A DNA stretch of 64,000 bases. It comes from Raoultibacter phocaeensis (GTDB lineage Bacteria > Actinomycetota > Coriobacteriia > Coriobacteriales > Eggerthellaceae). Below the pieces are notes generated by a model that was not told the origin of the DNA, did no database searches, and saw only the letters and a program-made list of their open reading frames with translations. Positions 36,951-44,156 of this stretch are shown piece by piece (the stretch's first letter is position 1; each line of letters begins with the position of its first letter). Location of the stretch: the NCBI RefSeq assembly GCF_901411515.1, contig NZ_CABDUX010000002.1:1116001-1180000 (forward strand), in the 5' to 3' direction. The position numbers and the translations under genes were made by a program.

Positions 36951-38134
36951 GCGCTTCTCTTCCCCGCACCTGCTGTGCATCGAGCCTCTTCGTCGAGCGC
37001 CCTGCGCGCCGATTCGAGCATGGTCGCGCTCAGGGCGGCACCGCCGTTTTTCGCAGCCGTCATCTCGGCGAGCACGGAAAGAGCTATCTCCGCGGGTTCT
37101 TTGCCGCCGATGTCGAGACCGATGGGACCGAAAATGCGTGCGATCTGCTCATCGACGTATCCGCTGTCGACCAGCGCCTCGTAACGCGAAAGCTGCGTCG
37201 TGTAGCGGCCAAGCGAGCCGATGTAGAATGCAGGCGATTCGAGCGCACACCCCAATGCGGGCACGTCGATCTTCGGATCGTGCGTAAGCGCGCATACCGC
37301 CGTCGCCGACGTAAGAGGGATGCGCGGGAGCGCTTCGTGCGGCCAAGCCCGCACAAGCTCATCAACCATCGCGAACCGCTCCTCGGTTGCGAATGCGCCT
37401 CGCGGGTCGACGACGATCGTCCGGTAGCCGAGCTCGTGCGCCATATGGCACAGGTGAACGGCCACGTGGGTTGCGCCGATGCAGACGAGCTGCGGAGCGG
37501 GATCCTGCTGCGAGAAGAACACGGTCGCATCGCCGACGTGTGCGGTGGAAGCATTTCGCTGCCCGCTTTCGAGAAACGCAGCCGAAGCCTCCCGCAAGAA
37601 CCCTTCACCCAAAGCATCGCACAGGTGCGCTGGCGCGATGCAGAGCCATCCGCCCGCATCGAAGCATACGACGCCTTCGGCCCGTGCCGCATCTTCAGAA
37701 CATACCGCTTCTGCCAGAACGAACGTCTGCCCGAGCATGCGCGCATCGGAAGCCGAGCATACCGACGAGCGAATATAGCGAGCCCCGCGCTCTATCAGCG
37801 CGCGCTCAAGGGCGAACAGCGACGGATCGAGCGGGGATACGAGCACCTCGACGCTGCCCCCGCACGAAAGGCCGACTTCCTGCGCCTTTCGGGTTTCAGC
37901 ATGAAACGATTCGAGGCGGGCAAAGCCGTCGTCGAGGCAATCGAGGGCGGTGCCCACCACGCTGCCCTCGATGCAGCCGCCCGAAACGGATCCGCAGATG
38001 CGTCCCTGTCCGTCAACCGCCATCAGCGAACCCGCCGCGCGCGGAGACGAGCCCCACGTTTTGACGACCGTCGCAAGCGCGACCGGTTCGCCGTCCTCGA
38101 TCCACTGCTGTATCGTTGCACTCAATTCCCTCAT
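36947..38134 (-). CDS. xdhC: XdhC/CoxI-family molybdenum cofactor chaperone
   Basis: Binds sulfurated molybdenum cofactor and inserts it into xanthine-dehydrogenase-type enzymes. In 395 residues the N-terminal XdhC_CoxI domain (WIEDGEPVALATVVKTWGSSPR, GSVSGGCIEG, LSCGGSVEVLV) and the C-terminal Rossmann domain (QLVCIGATHVAVHLCHMAHELGYRTIVVDPRGAFAT, AVCALTHDPKID, AFYIGSLGR, FGPIGLDIGGKEPAEIALSVLAEM) are both complete. ATG 38134 follows AAGGAG. It sits between the structural genes and the MocA-SufS fusion, which fits delivery of the finished cofactor. The downstream rhodanese gene overlaps by four bases. Confidence 0.94.
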   Translation of the reverse strand: MRELSATIQQWIEDGEPVALATVVKTWGSSPRAAGSLMAVDGQGRICGSVSGGCIEGSVVGTALDCLDDGFARLESFHAETRKAQEVGLSCGGSVEVLVSPLDPSLFALERALIERGARYIRSSVCSASDARMLGQTFVLAEAVCSEDAARAEGVVCFDAGGWLCIAPAHLCDALGEGFLREASAAFLESGQRNASTAHVGDATVFFSQQDPAPQLVCIGATHVAVHLCHMAHELGYRTIVVDPRGAFATEERFAMVDELVRAWPHEALPRIPLTSATAVCALTHDPKIDVPALGCALESPAFYIGSLGRYTTQLSRYEALVDSGYVDEQIARIFGPIGLDIGGKEPAEIALSVLAEMTAAKNGGAALSATMLESARRALDEEARCTAGAGKRSA

Positions 38135-38269
38135 GCTTGCTCCTTGCCGTCGTCTTCGAAACACCTCGTGCTTCGGGCTCGTATCCGAATCCGACATGCG
38201 AAACCCCGGTCGCCTTTGCCGACCCTTGGTCCTGCATCCGCACCCGGTCCCGCGCTGCCGCCGCGAGCC

Positions 38270-38296
38270 GGGCGACTGCAGCGAGTGCAGCCGCCC
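38270..38296. other. GC-rich hairpin between the cytochrome gene and xdhC
   Basis: Eleven-base arms with one mismatch and a five-base loop in the 184-base gap. No T run follows, so it is not a standard terminator. It may only attenuate transcription or stabilise mRNA ends. Confidence 0.3.
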
Positions 38297-38318
38297 GAAG
38301 TCGCGGGTTCGAGCGTTA

Positions 38319-38819
38319 CTACGGCGCTTTATGGCACGATGCGCACTCCTCGTTTTCAAGGTCAGCCGTAGCGTGGCTCGGCGGTTGCTGGGCACCGGCA
38401 CCCCCGTCTTTATGGCAGCTCAAACAATCGGCTCCGTTGTCCCCGTGCCCCATGACGGGCGGCTGGCCGTTTATCCCGTACGCGGGCACGTATTCGCGGT
38501 CGGTGTAATCGGTGATTCCCTCGATCGGCTCGAGATTCTCGGACGTCACGCCCCCGACGGCACCCCCCGCGATGCGCTCCTGCTGGAGCTCCTCTTCTTC
38601 CGAACCTTCGATGGCCTTGCCGGCAGTGATCTCGGCCTCGGCTTCAGGATCGTACGGGGTGTAGTCCCCTTTTTGCGCGCTGTCATTACTTTCAGGCTGC
38701 GACGGTTCGGCGGTCTGCTCGCCGCCGCTCGGTGCGCACGCGGCGAGCATGAGCGTGCATGCCAGCGCGAGAGCCGCAAGCCCGACGGGCAGCGCCTTGT
38801 TCAGTGCTCTTGCTTTCAT
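38319..38819 (-). CDS. Di-haem c-type cytochrome lipoprotein, NapB-like
   Basis: 166-residue exported electron carrier. The signal peptide ends in the lipobox LAAC (Cys near 28), followed by an acidic, low-complexity linker. Two CxxCH haem-attachment sites lie near the C-terminus, CLSCH and CASCH. The surrounding pattern (GHGDNGADCLSCH, then QPPSHATADLENEECASCH) resembles NapB-type di-haem domains. Covalent haem and lipid anchoring place it on the outer face of the membrane. Lying between enzyme subunits and XdhC, it is the natural redox partner of the exported Mo enzyme, linking it to the quinone pool or another acceptor. The ribosome site is AAGGAG. Cytochrome c maturation genes are not in the window. 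Confidence 0.88.
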   Translation of the reverse strand: MKARALNKALPVGLAALALACTLMLAACAPSGGEQTAEPSQPESNDSAQKGDYTPYDPEAEAEITAGKAIEGSEEEELQQERIAGGAVGGVTSENLEPIEGITDYTDREYVPAYGINGQPPVMGHGDNGADCLSCHKDGGAGAQQPPSHATADLENEECASCHKAP

Positions 38820-38848
38820 ATGGTTCTCCTTTTCGGCTCGTATCGTTG

Positions 38849-39904
38849 TTAAGCCAGCACACCCGCAATGCGGGTTAGTTCAGATTCTCGGTATCCGACC
38901 TGGGTGCATGCAATTGGGGGCACGCGTATATCCTCGAGCATCCCTTCGGGAAACGATCCGCTCGCATCCTTGCAGATAACCTGCACCGGCCGCCTCGAGC
39001 GCACCGCGCCAATGCGCTCGACGAACGCCGAGACGAACGCGGGATACGCCATGTCGGCCGGCTGCAGCACTTCGCAGAACAGATCGGGGCATACGAGTTT
39101 GAGCTTCTCGCGATCCGCCACAACCTCGATCGCATCGAGCGAATCGAGCTCGTAGAGCAGAAGTACCCGATGCCCGAGCAATCCCTCGGTGTTGCCTCCC
39201 GCAGAAGTATCCCGCCTGCGCTGTATCTTCGCACCGTAATAATCGAGCTCTCGGGCAGCCTCGGTTTTCATGGCGAACACGCGGCCGTCCTGCGTCTCGA
39301 AAGCAGCTTCGGGCATACGCCTCTCGGGCGAGGTCGTCTGCGAGCCGATGGTCACCGAATCGGTATCCACCGCGTGCACCTCGACGGTATCGGGCGAATA
39401 CACCGCATAGAACCTCGTCGGCTCAAGCGCTGCAACAATCCCGAAGTACGCCCACAGCTCGTATGCGCAGCGCTCGAGGGTCTCGCAGAACGCCGGCAGC
39501 TCGAGAATCGCCCGCTTTTCGAGTCCTTCGACGCCGTATACGTTTTGCACGACGTCGAGCACGAGTCCGAACGACGGCTTTTCAAGCGCCGAAACGGGAT
39601 CGGCGAGAAACGCTTCGAGCGTGGCGGGAAGCTTCAGCTCCCGCAATCCCGTCATCGCAAGCACCCTCTCGCGCTGGGCAGAGCAGAGCGAAGAGATGCG
39701 CCTGGCCTCGTCGATCCGCTCGGAGAGCACCTCCTCGGTCAGGCGGTGCTGCACCTCGGCGACTAGGCCGTAAAACCGTTCCCGCGAATCGGGGGGAACG
39801 GCGAGGCTCGTACGCGTTACACCGATGCCCGCCTCGCTCGAGACGAATTCGCAGAGCGCATCGAGCGCCCCCGTCCATTCCGCAGTGTTTCCGCTGGCCT
39901 TCAT
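38849..39904 (-). CDS. Unknown 351-residue protein of the molybdenum enzyme operon
   Basis: I do not recognise a family. There is no signal peptide or membrane helix, so it is probably cytosolic. It looks mostly alpha-helical in the first half (CEFVSSEAGIG, YGLVAEVQHRLTEEVLSERIDEARRI, VLDVVQNVYGVEGL) with a more mixed C-terminal half (VLLLYELDSLDAIEVVADREKLKLVCPDLFCEVL). Scattered cysteines do not form a known metal motif. ATG 39904 has a clear GGAGGT six bases upstream. It lies 20 bases after the FAD-subunit gene and 29 before the cytochrome gene. Position suggests a dedicated assembly chaperone or TAT proofreading factor; nothing in the sequence proves it. Confidence 0.85.
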   Translation of the reverse strand: MKASGNTAEWTGALDALCEFVSSEAGIGVTRTSLAVPPDSRERFYGLVAEVQHRLTEEVLSERIDEARRISSLCSAQRERVLAMTGLRELKLPATLEAFLADPVSALEKPSFGLVLDVVQNVYGVEGLEKRAILELPAFCETLERCAYELWAYFGIVAALEPTRFYAVYSPDTVEVHAVDTDSVTIGSQTTSPERRMPEAAFETQDGRVFAMKTEAARELDYYGAKIQRRRDTSAGGNTEGLLGHRVLLLYELDSLDAIEVVADREKLKLVCPDLFCEVLQPADMAYPAFVSAFVERIGAVRSRRPVQVICKDASGSFPEGMLEDIRVPPIACTQVGYRESELTRIAGVLA

Positions 39905-39924
39905 CTTGTACCTCCGTTGCGCTC

Positions 39925-40863
39925 TTAAGCGATGTCGAGCAGCGTGCGCTTCACGAGCGTACGCGCGATCTCGACTTTGTAGGCGTTCTTCGACATCGGC
40001 GCGCATTCGGCAACCGCAGCATCGCCCGCCGCCTGGGCGCTCGATTCGCTGATGCCGCCCGACACCTCGGCTTCGGCAGCTTCCGAGCGCACAGGGGCCG
40101 GGAACACCCCGCCGAGCACGACGCGGCATGCGCCGTCCTGCCCCTGCGCCGCCGCGCAGTTCACGAGCGGAAAATCGATCGATTTGCGCAGAGCGAACTT
40201 CTGAAACGCGCTCTTCTGCGCCTTGGGCACCTTGATCTGGGTTACCACTTCGCCGTCCTCAAGCACGTTCGAGCGGGCGCCGTTTGCACGGAAGAACTCC
40301 TCGGCAGGCACCTCGCGATCGGTCGTCACGATGGTTGCACCGAGCGCAACGAGCGCAGGTGCGGTGTCGTGCGAGCTGACCGCGTAGCATCCGTCCTGAT
40401 CGCCGTAGATGGAGTGGTAGCGGTTGTCGCCTATGCGTGCCGGACAGTACTCACCGCCCTTGCGCAGGCAATGGAACCGATCGTCGGGCGTGCGGAAATA
40501 CCAGCAGCGGTGCATCTGGCATATGTTGCCGCCGATGGTGGCCATCGAGCGGATCGTGGGCGAAGCAGCCCGCTCGCACGCCTGGGAAAGCGCCGCGCAC
40601 CCCGTGGCCACAGCCTCGCTCTCGGCAACGTCGGCGAGCTTCGCGAGAGCACCGATAACGATCGCATCGCCCGCATCCTCGATGCCGTCCATATCCCCGA
40701 TCGTTTTAAGATCGATGACCGTTATCGGATACGTCGGCAGTATCTCGTCTTTGAGCGTGCCGATGAGATCGGTTCCCCCCGCGATGAACATCGCGTCGCC
40801 CTTCGAGGCGTTCTGAGCCGCCTCTTTCGCCGAGGAGGCTTCCATATGGGTGAAGTGCTTCAT
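39925..40863 (-). CDS. FAD subunit of the Mo enzyme with an extra [4Fe-4S] site
   Basis: 312-residue subunit of the CO dehydrogenase M/XdhB family that carries FAD. FAD motifs are MFIAGGTDLIGTLK and RSMATIGGNICQ. Cys120, Cys132, Cys140 and Cys159 (RCWYFR, FHC, EYC, DGCYA) together with GDNRYHSIYG match the loop that binds an additional [4Fe-4S] cluster in PaoB (YagS) and in 4-hydroxybenzoyl-CoA reductase. SSHDTAPALVALGATI follows, as in those subunits. There is no signal peptide; export would be by hitch-hiking on the TAT signal of the Fe-S subunit. GGAGGT precedes ATG 40863, 14 bases after the Mo-subunit gene. Confidence 0.9.
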   Translation of the reverse strand: MKHFTHMEASSAKEAAQNASKGDAMFIAGGTDLIGTLKDEILPTYPITVIDLKTIGDMDGIEDAGDAIVIGALAKLADVAESEAVATGCAALSQACERAASPTIRSMATIGGNICQMHRCWYFRTPDDRFHCLRKGGEYCPARIGDNRYHSIYGDQDGCYAVSSHDTAPALVALGATIVTTDREVPAEEFFRANGARSNVLEDGEVVTQIKVPKAQKSAFQKFALRKSIDFPLVNCAAAQGQDGACRVVLGGVFPAPVRSEAAEAEVSGGISESSAQAAGDAAVAECAPMSKNAYKVEIARTLVKRTLLDIA

Positions 40864-40877
40864 AATCGATGTACCTC

Positions 40878-43172
40878 CTATTCCGGGAGTTTGCCCAAGG
40901 CGGCGAGCACCTTGTCGGGCGTGTAGGGGACCATGGGGATGAACGCCCCGATGGCATTTTGTATCGCCAAGCCGACCAGCGCCGGGTTCGCGTGCGCGTG
41001 CGCAACGCCGGTCGATCCGTACGCGCCGCCGCCGCAGCGCGTCTCGACTGGAACGGATACGACGTTGGGCTGATCGACGATCGTCGGTACCTTGTAGTCG
41101 TACAGATTCCCATTCAGAAGCACTCCGGTATCTTCGTCCCAGATGAGCTCTTCGCGCAAAGCGCGTCCGCTGTTCATCGTGATGGCGTTTTCGATCTGGC
41201 CGATCGCCGACGACGGGCGGATAACCTTGCCGAAGTCGTGCGCGCACACGTAATCGAGTATCTCGACAAGCCCGGTTTCTGGATCGACGGCGACTTCGCA
41301 GAAATCCATGTTCATCGTACGGATGACGTCGGTCTGGAACGGAACCTTCGGTTTGCCGCAGTACCCTACGGCAAGCTGACCCAAGCCGATGAGCGGCACC
41401 TGCGTCGAAGGATCCGCCTTGAGCGTCACCATCGAATCGATGAGATCGACTTCCTCCGCCGTGACACCGAGCGTCGCCGCACCGACCGCGAGGATCTGCT
41501 CGCGCAGCATCACGGCCGCCTCCTTGGCCGCCCAGGTACAGGTGGAACCACGGTCTGCCGCATCGCCCTGCTGCCAGTTGTTGTAGTTGGGCGCGTAGTA
41601 CACGATGACGTCTTCGGGCTTCATGCCGAGCTCCTCGGCGATGACGAGCTGCGTCGCATCGGGCCAGTACGTGCCGATGAGTGCTTCGGCGTAGGGCATG
41701 TAGATCTTGCCGTCGATGCCCATGCGGAGGTTGATGTTGTACGAGATCATGCCCCATGTCTGCGAAGCGGCGGGACGGCACGAAACACCGTGCAGACGAC
41801 CGTCGTCAAGCGTACGCTCGCCGGCGAAATGCCATTTCTCATCCCATTTGAACGCTTCCTTGCCCGCCGCCATACACGCTTCGAGCGACGGCGCGGTCAC
41901 TTTGATGTTCTTCATGATCACTTCGGTGAGGTCCATCTTGAGCACATCGGCTATCTTCGCGAGCGCAATCGCAAGCGGCTCGTACATGGGCTGGCCCGGA
42001 TCGGCCGTCGTGCAGGCGCCGTTCGTCACGTAATAGCCCATCTCGGAGTAGATGTTCGGACACACCGTCTGCTTGAACCCCTGCGCGTTCGGCGGCAGCA
42101 CGAGATGGCCGTGCGTCTTGTCGCCATAGCCGCCGCGGGCGCCGGTCTGGTGCACGTTTTTCGACTGCACCGCCACAAGCGTACCGTCGTCTTTGAAGCC
42201 GATGCGCACGCTCAGATACGTTTGCGGAACCGCCGCGTCGAACGACTGGCGACGCGTTTGCACGCAGCGCACGGGTACACCGCCGAGCCGCTTGGAAAGC
42301 ACCGGCGCGAACTGCGCGCCGCGTTTCTCGACGAAATCGCAGTAGCGGGCTGCCATATAGGGCGAAAGCGCCCGGTACTTGTCGGCGTAGCTGTTCGCGC
42401 CCAAAAAGGCCGAAACGATGGGCCCGTTGCTCGGGAAATGGGCGTGATTGGTCACATAGCACATCTTCTCGCCGTCGGGATTGCCCCACGGGTCGTTGTC
42501 CCAGTACGCGAAGTACGCAGGCGGCATAGGCCTGAACTGGCTCCACATGGGGCGCCCGTAATCGATCATCTCGATGTGGTCCGCTTCCTTGAAGCCTTCC
42601 TCGGCACTGCCGAGCTCCCATTCCACCGCGGCTCCGAACGTGTTGCCGGTCATATTGGAGTCGGGGTTCATCTCGGGGCGGAGTATCGGAGCGCCCGGCT
42701 TGGCGGCTTCGCGCGCATCGAGAATGAAAGGCAGCACCTCCCACTCCACTTCGATGAGGTCGAGCGCCTTCTTGCACACCTCTTCGTTGATCGCGACAAC
42801 GACAGCTCCCACCTCGTCGCCCTCGAATTCCGCCTCATCGCCCAGAAGCGGGCTCGCACCGAACTCGTAGTAGCTCGGACGTCGCTGCGGCATGCTCGCA
42901 AGTTCCTCATCCTCGTAGGTGAGCACGAGTTTCACGCCCTCGAGCGCCTCGGCTTTCGACACGTCGAGGCTCTTCACCTTCGCATGGCCGTAAGGACTCC
43001 TGAGCGCCATGGCTATAAGCGTGCCATCCATCCACAAGTCGCTCGGGTATTTCGCCGCGCCTGACACCATGTCCCACGACTGGCGCCCTGGATGCTCCCA
43101 CGTACCGACAACCTTGAAATCCTCTCGATCCTGATTGGTGCCCTCAGGCTCCCAAACGCTCGTCTCTCCCAT
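40878..43172 (-). CDS. Divergent molybdopterin-binding subunit of the xanthine dehydrogenase family
   Basis: 764-residue large subunit. The family is recognised by the N-terminal hammerhead (SGAAKYPSDLWMDGTLIAMALRSPYGHAKV, VGAVVVAINEEVCKKALDLIEVEWEVLPFILDA), by GARGGYGDK and by the C-terminal TPDKVLAALG. Several near-invariant motifs are altered. The GAxRGxG segment reads TNGACTTADPGQP. The E-x-GQG-x-x-T segment reads ALIGTYWPDATQ. The terminal catalytic GE is replaced in GGGAYGSTGVAHA (about 714-726). So cofactor binding or chemistry may differ from ordinary hydroxylases. It overlaps the Fe-S gene as TGATG. Substrate unknown; aromatic or aldehyde compounds are plausible by analogy to Hcr and Pao. 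Confidence 0.88.
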   Translation of the reverse strand: MGETSVWEPEGTNQDREDFKVVGTWEHPGRQSWDMVSGAAKYPSDLWMDGTLIAMALRSPYGHAKVKSLDVSKAEALEGVKLVLTYEDEELASMPQRRPSYYEFGASPLLGDEAEFEGDEVGAVVVAINEEVCKKALDLIEVEWEVLPFILDAREAAKPGAPILRPEMNPDSNMTGNTFGAAVEWELGSAEEGFKEADHIEMIDYGRPMWSQFRPMPPAYFAYWDNDPWGNPDGEKMCYVTNHAHFPSNGPIVSAFLGANSYADKYRALSPYMAARYCDFVEKRGAQFAPVLSKRLGGVPVRCVQTRRQSFDAAVPQTYLSVRIGFKDDGTLVAVQSKNVHQTGARGGYGDKTHGHLVLPPNAQGFKQTVCPNIYSEMGYYVTNGACTTADPGQPMYEPLAIALAKIADVLKMDLTEVIMKNIKVTAPSLEACMAAGKEAFKWDEKWHFAGERTLDDGRLHGVSCRPAASQTWGMISYNINLRMGIDGKIYMPYAEALIGTYWPDATQLVIAEELGMKPEDVIVYYAPNYNNWQQGDAADRGSTCTWAAKEAAVMLREQILAVGAATLGVTAEEVDLIDSMVTLKADPSTQVPLIGLGQLAVGYCGKPKVPFQTDVIRTMNMDFCEVAVDPETGLVEILDYVCAHDFGKVIRPSSAIGQIENAITMNSGRALREELIWDEDTGVLLNGNLYDYKVPTIVDQPNVVSVPVETRCGGGAYGSTGVAHAHANPALVGLAIQNAIGAFIPMVPYTPDKVLAALGKLPE

Positions 43173-43885
43173 CAGTTACCCTCCTTGATAGCAGTGGCGG
43201 CTTCCTGAATCGCCTGCACATGGCGCGAATACGTACCGCAGCGGCAGATGTTTCCCGCGAGCTCGGCGCGGATCTGATCTTCGGTCGGATCGCCATATTT
43301 CGATATGATGTACTTCGCAACGGTGAACTGGCCCGGCGTACAGTAGCCGCACTGGGCGGTATCGTGCTTCACGTACGCCTCTACAAGCGGCCGGTATGTC
43401 GGATCGGCCGCTATGCCCTCCGACGTTTCGATCTCTTTGCCCTGCACCTCGACGGCGAGCGTCGAACACGAAAGGGCGGGCCGGCCGTCGATGAGAACCG
43501 TACACGAACCGCATCCCCCGCGATCGCACATCTCCTTCGCGTTGCCCGTGAGCCCGACGGCCCGCTGGAGGGTCTCTTTGAGCGTCCAGTGCGGTTCGAC
43601 CTGCACCTTGATCTCGTTGCCGTTGATAGTGAGCGCCGCGCACTGCGGTACGGCGGCATCGGGATGGCTTTCGGTGAAGTGCTTGACCAGCGCATCGTAA
43701 TCGGTCGTAGATTGCCCGCATACCGGGCAGGTGTACACGAAATCGGTCACCGTGACGGTTTCGGCATGGGCGACCTCGGGTGCTCCGATGATCGAGCCGA
43801 TGCCGAGGCTCGCGGCTCCGGCGGCCGCTATGCCTGCGAAGCCTCCTGCTTTGAGAAAGTCGCGACGTGATACGTCTTGAGCCAT
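43172..43885 (-). CDS. TAT-exported [2Fe-2S] subunit with a zinc-finger-like insert
   Basis: 237-residue electron-transfer subunit. SRRDFLKAGGFAG at residues 6-18 is a twin-arginine signal with likely cleavage after AHA (about 41). Residues 53-74 read C-x2-C-x12-H-x4-H, a classical C2H2 zinc-finger spacing that PaoA and XdhC-type small subunits lack. The plant-ferredoxin cluster uses Cys120, 125, 128 and 140 (CDRGGCGSCTVLIDG), and the second [2Fe-2S] uses Cys179, 182, 214 and 216 (CGYCTPGQ, CRCG). It leads the operon, with AGGGGGAG before ATG 43885. The TAT signal implies the folded complex works outside the membrane, as for E. coli PaoABC. Confidence 0.92.
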   Translation of the reverse strand: MAQDVSRRDFLKAGGFAGIAAAGAASLGIGSIIGAPEVAHAETVTVTDFVYTCPVCGQSTTDYDALVKHFTESHPDAAVPQCAALTINGNEIKVQVEPHWTLKETLQRAVGLTGNAKEMCDRGGCGSCTVLIDGRPALSCSTLAVEVQGKEIETSEGIAADPTYRPLVEAYVKHDTAQCGYCTPGQFTVAKYIISKYGDPTEDQIRAELAGNICRCGTYSRHVQAIQEAATAIKEGN

Positions 43886-43922
43886 ACTTTCTCCCCCTTG
43901 TCTTATAACGTGGTTGACTGTG

Positions 43923-43945
43923 TAAGCGCAGCCTACCTGCGCTTA
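43923..43945. promoter_or_regulatory. Perfect hairpin in the leader of the Mo-enzyme operon
   Basis: Nine-base perfect arms (43923-43931 and 43937-43945) around a five-base loop, about 40 bases upstream of the first gene. It could be a leader hairpin or an operator. Confidence 0.45.
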
Positions 43946-44017
43946 GCCCTGACGGGCATGACGGATGATCCCCCTTTCCTCTCGCGATAACTCTACGGAT
44001 AGGGGGAGTACGGGGCT

Positions 44018-44047
44018 ATTACCCGATGGGGTACTTTTGGGGGTAAT
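44018..44047. promoter_or_regulatory. Candidate LuxR operator: repeated TTACCC/GGGTAA half-sites
   Basis: TACCC-GATG-GGGTA (44020-44033) is a compact inverted repeat, and a further GGGTAAT at 44041-44047 pairs with ATTACCC at 44018-44024. The site lies midway in the 271-base gap between the LuxR gene and the Mo-enzyme operon. No convincing -10/-35 pair was found. Confidence 0.5.
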
Positions 44048-44156
44048 GTAGCGAAGACGGCACGTGCTTGTACCGCTCGGCACGCACACGCACACCGCAT
44101 GCTGCGCGAAATCGCGCCTGAGAACTGCGCATTCCGCGCGCCTCGACTGAAAGAAC

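Noticed and set aside
40869-43064. 731-codon plus-strand ORF opposite the Mo subunit
   Set aside because: Shadow of codon bias. The translation is rich in Arg, His and Asp with no domain or ribosome site.
34162-43885. Selenium-dependent molybdenum hydroxylase cluster
   Set aside because: No selD-, yqeB- or yqeC-like gene is present, and no in-frame TGA suggesting selenocysteine was noticed. The MocA-SufS fusion and XdhC alone do not indicate selenium.
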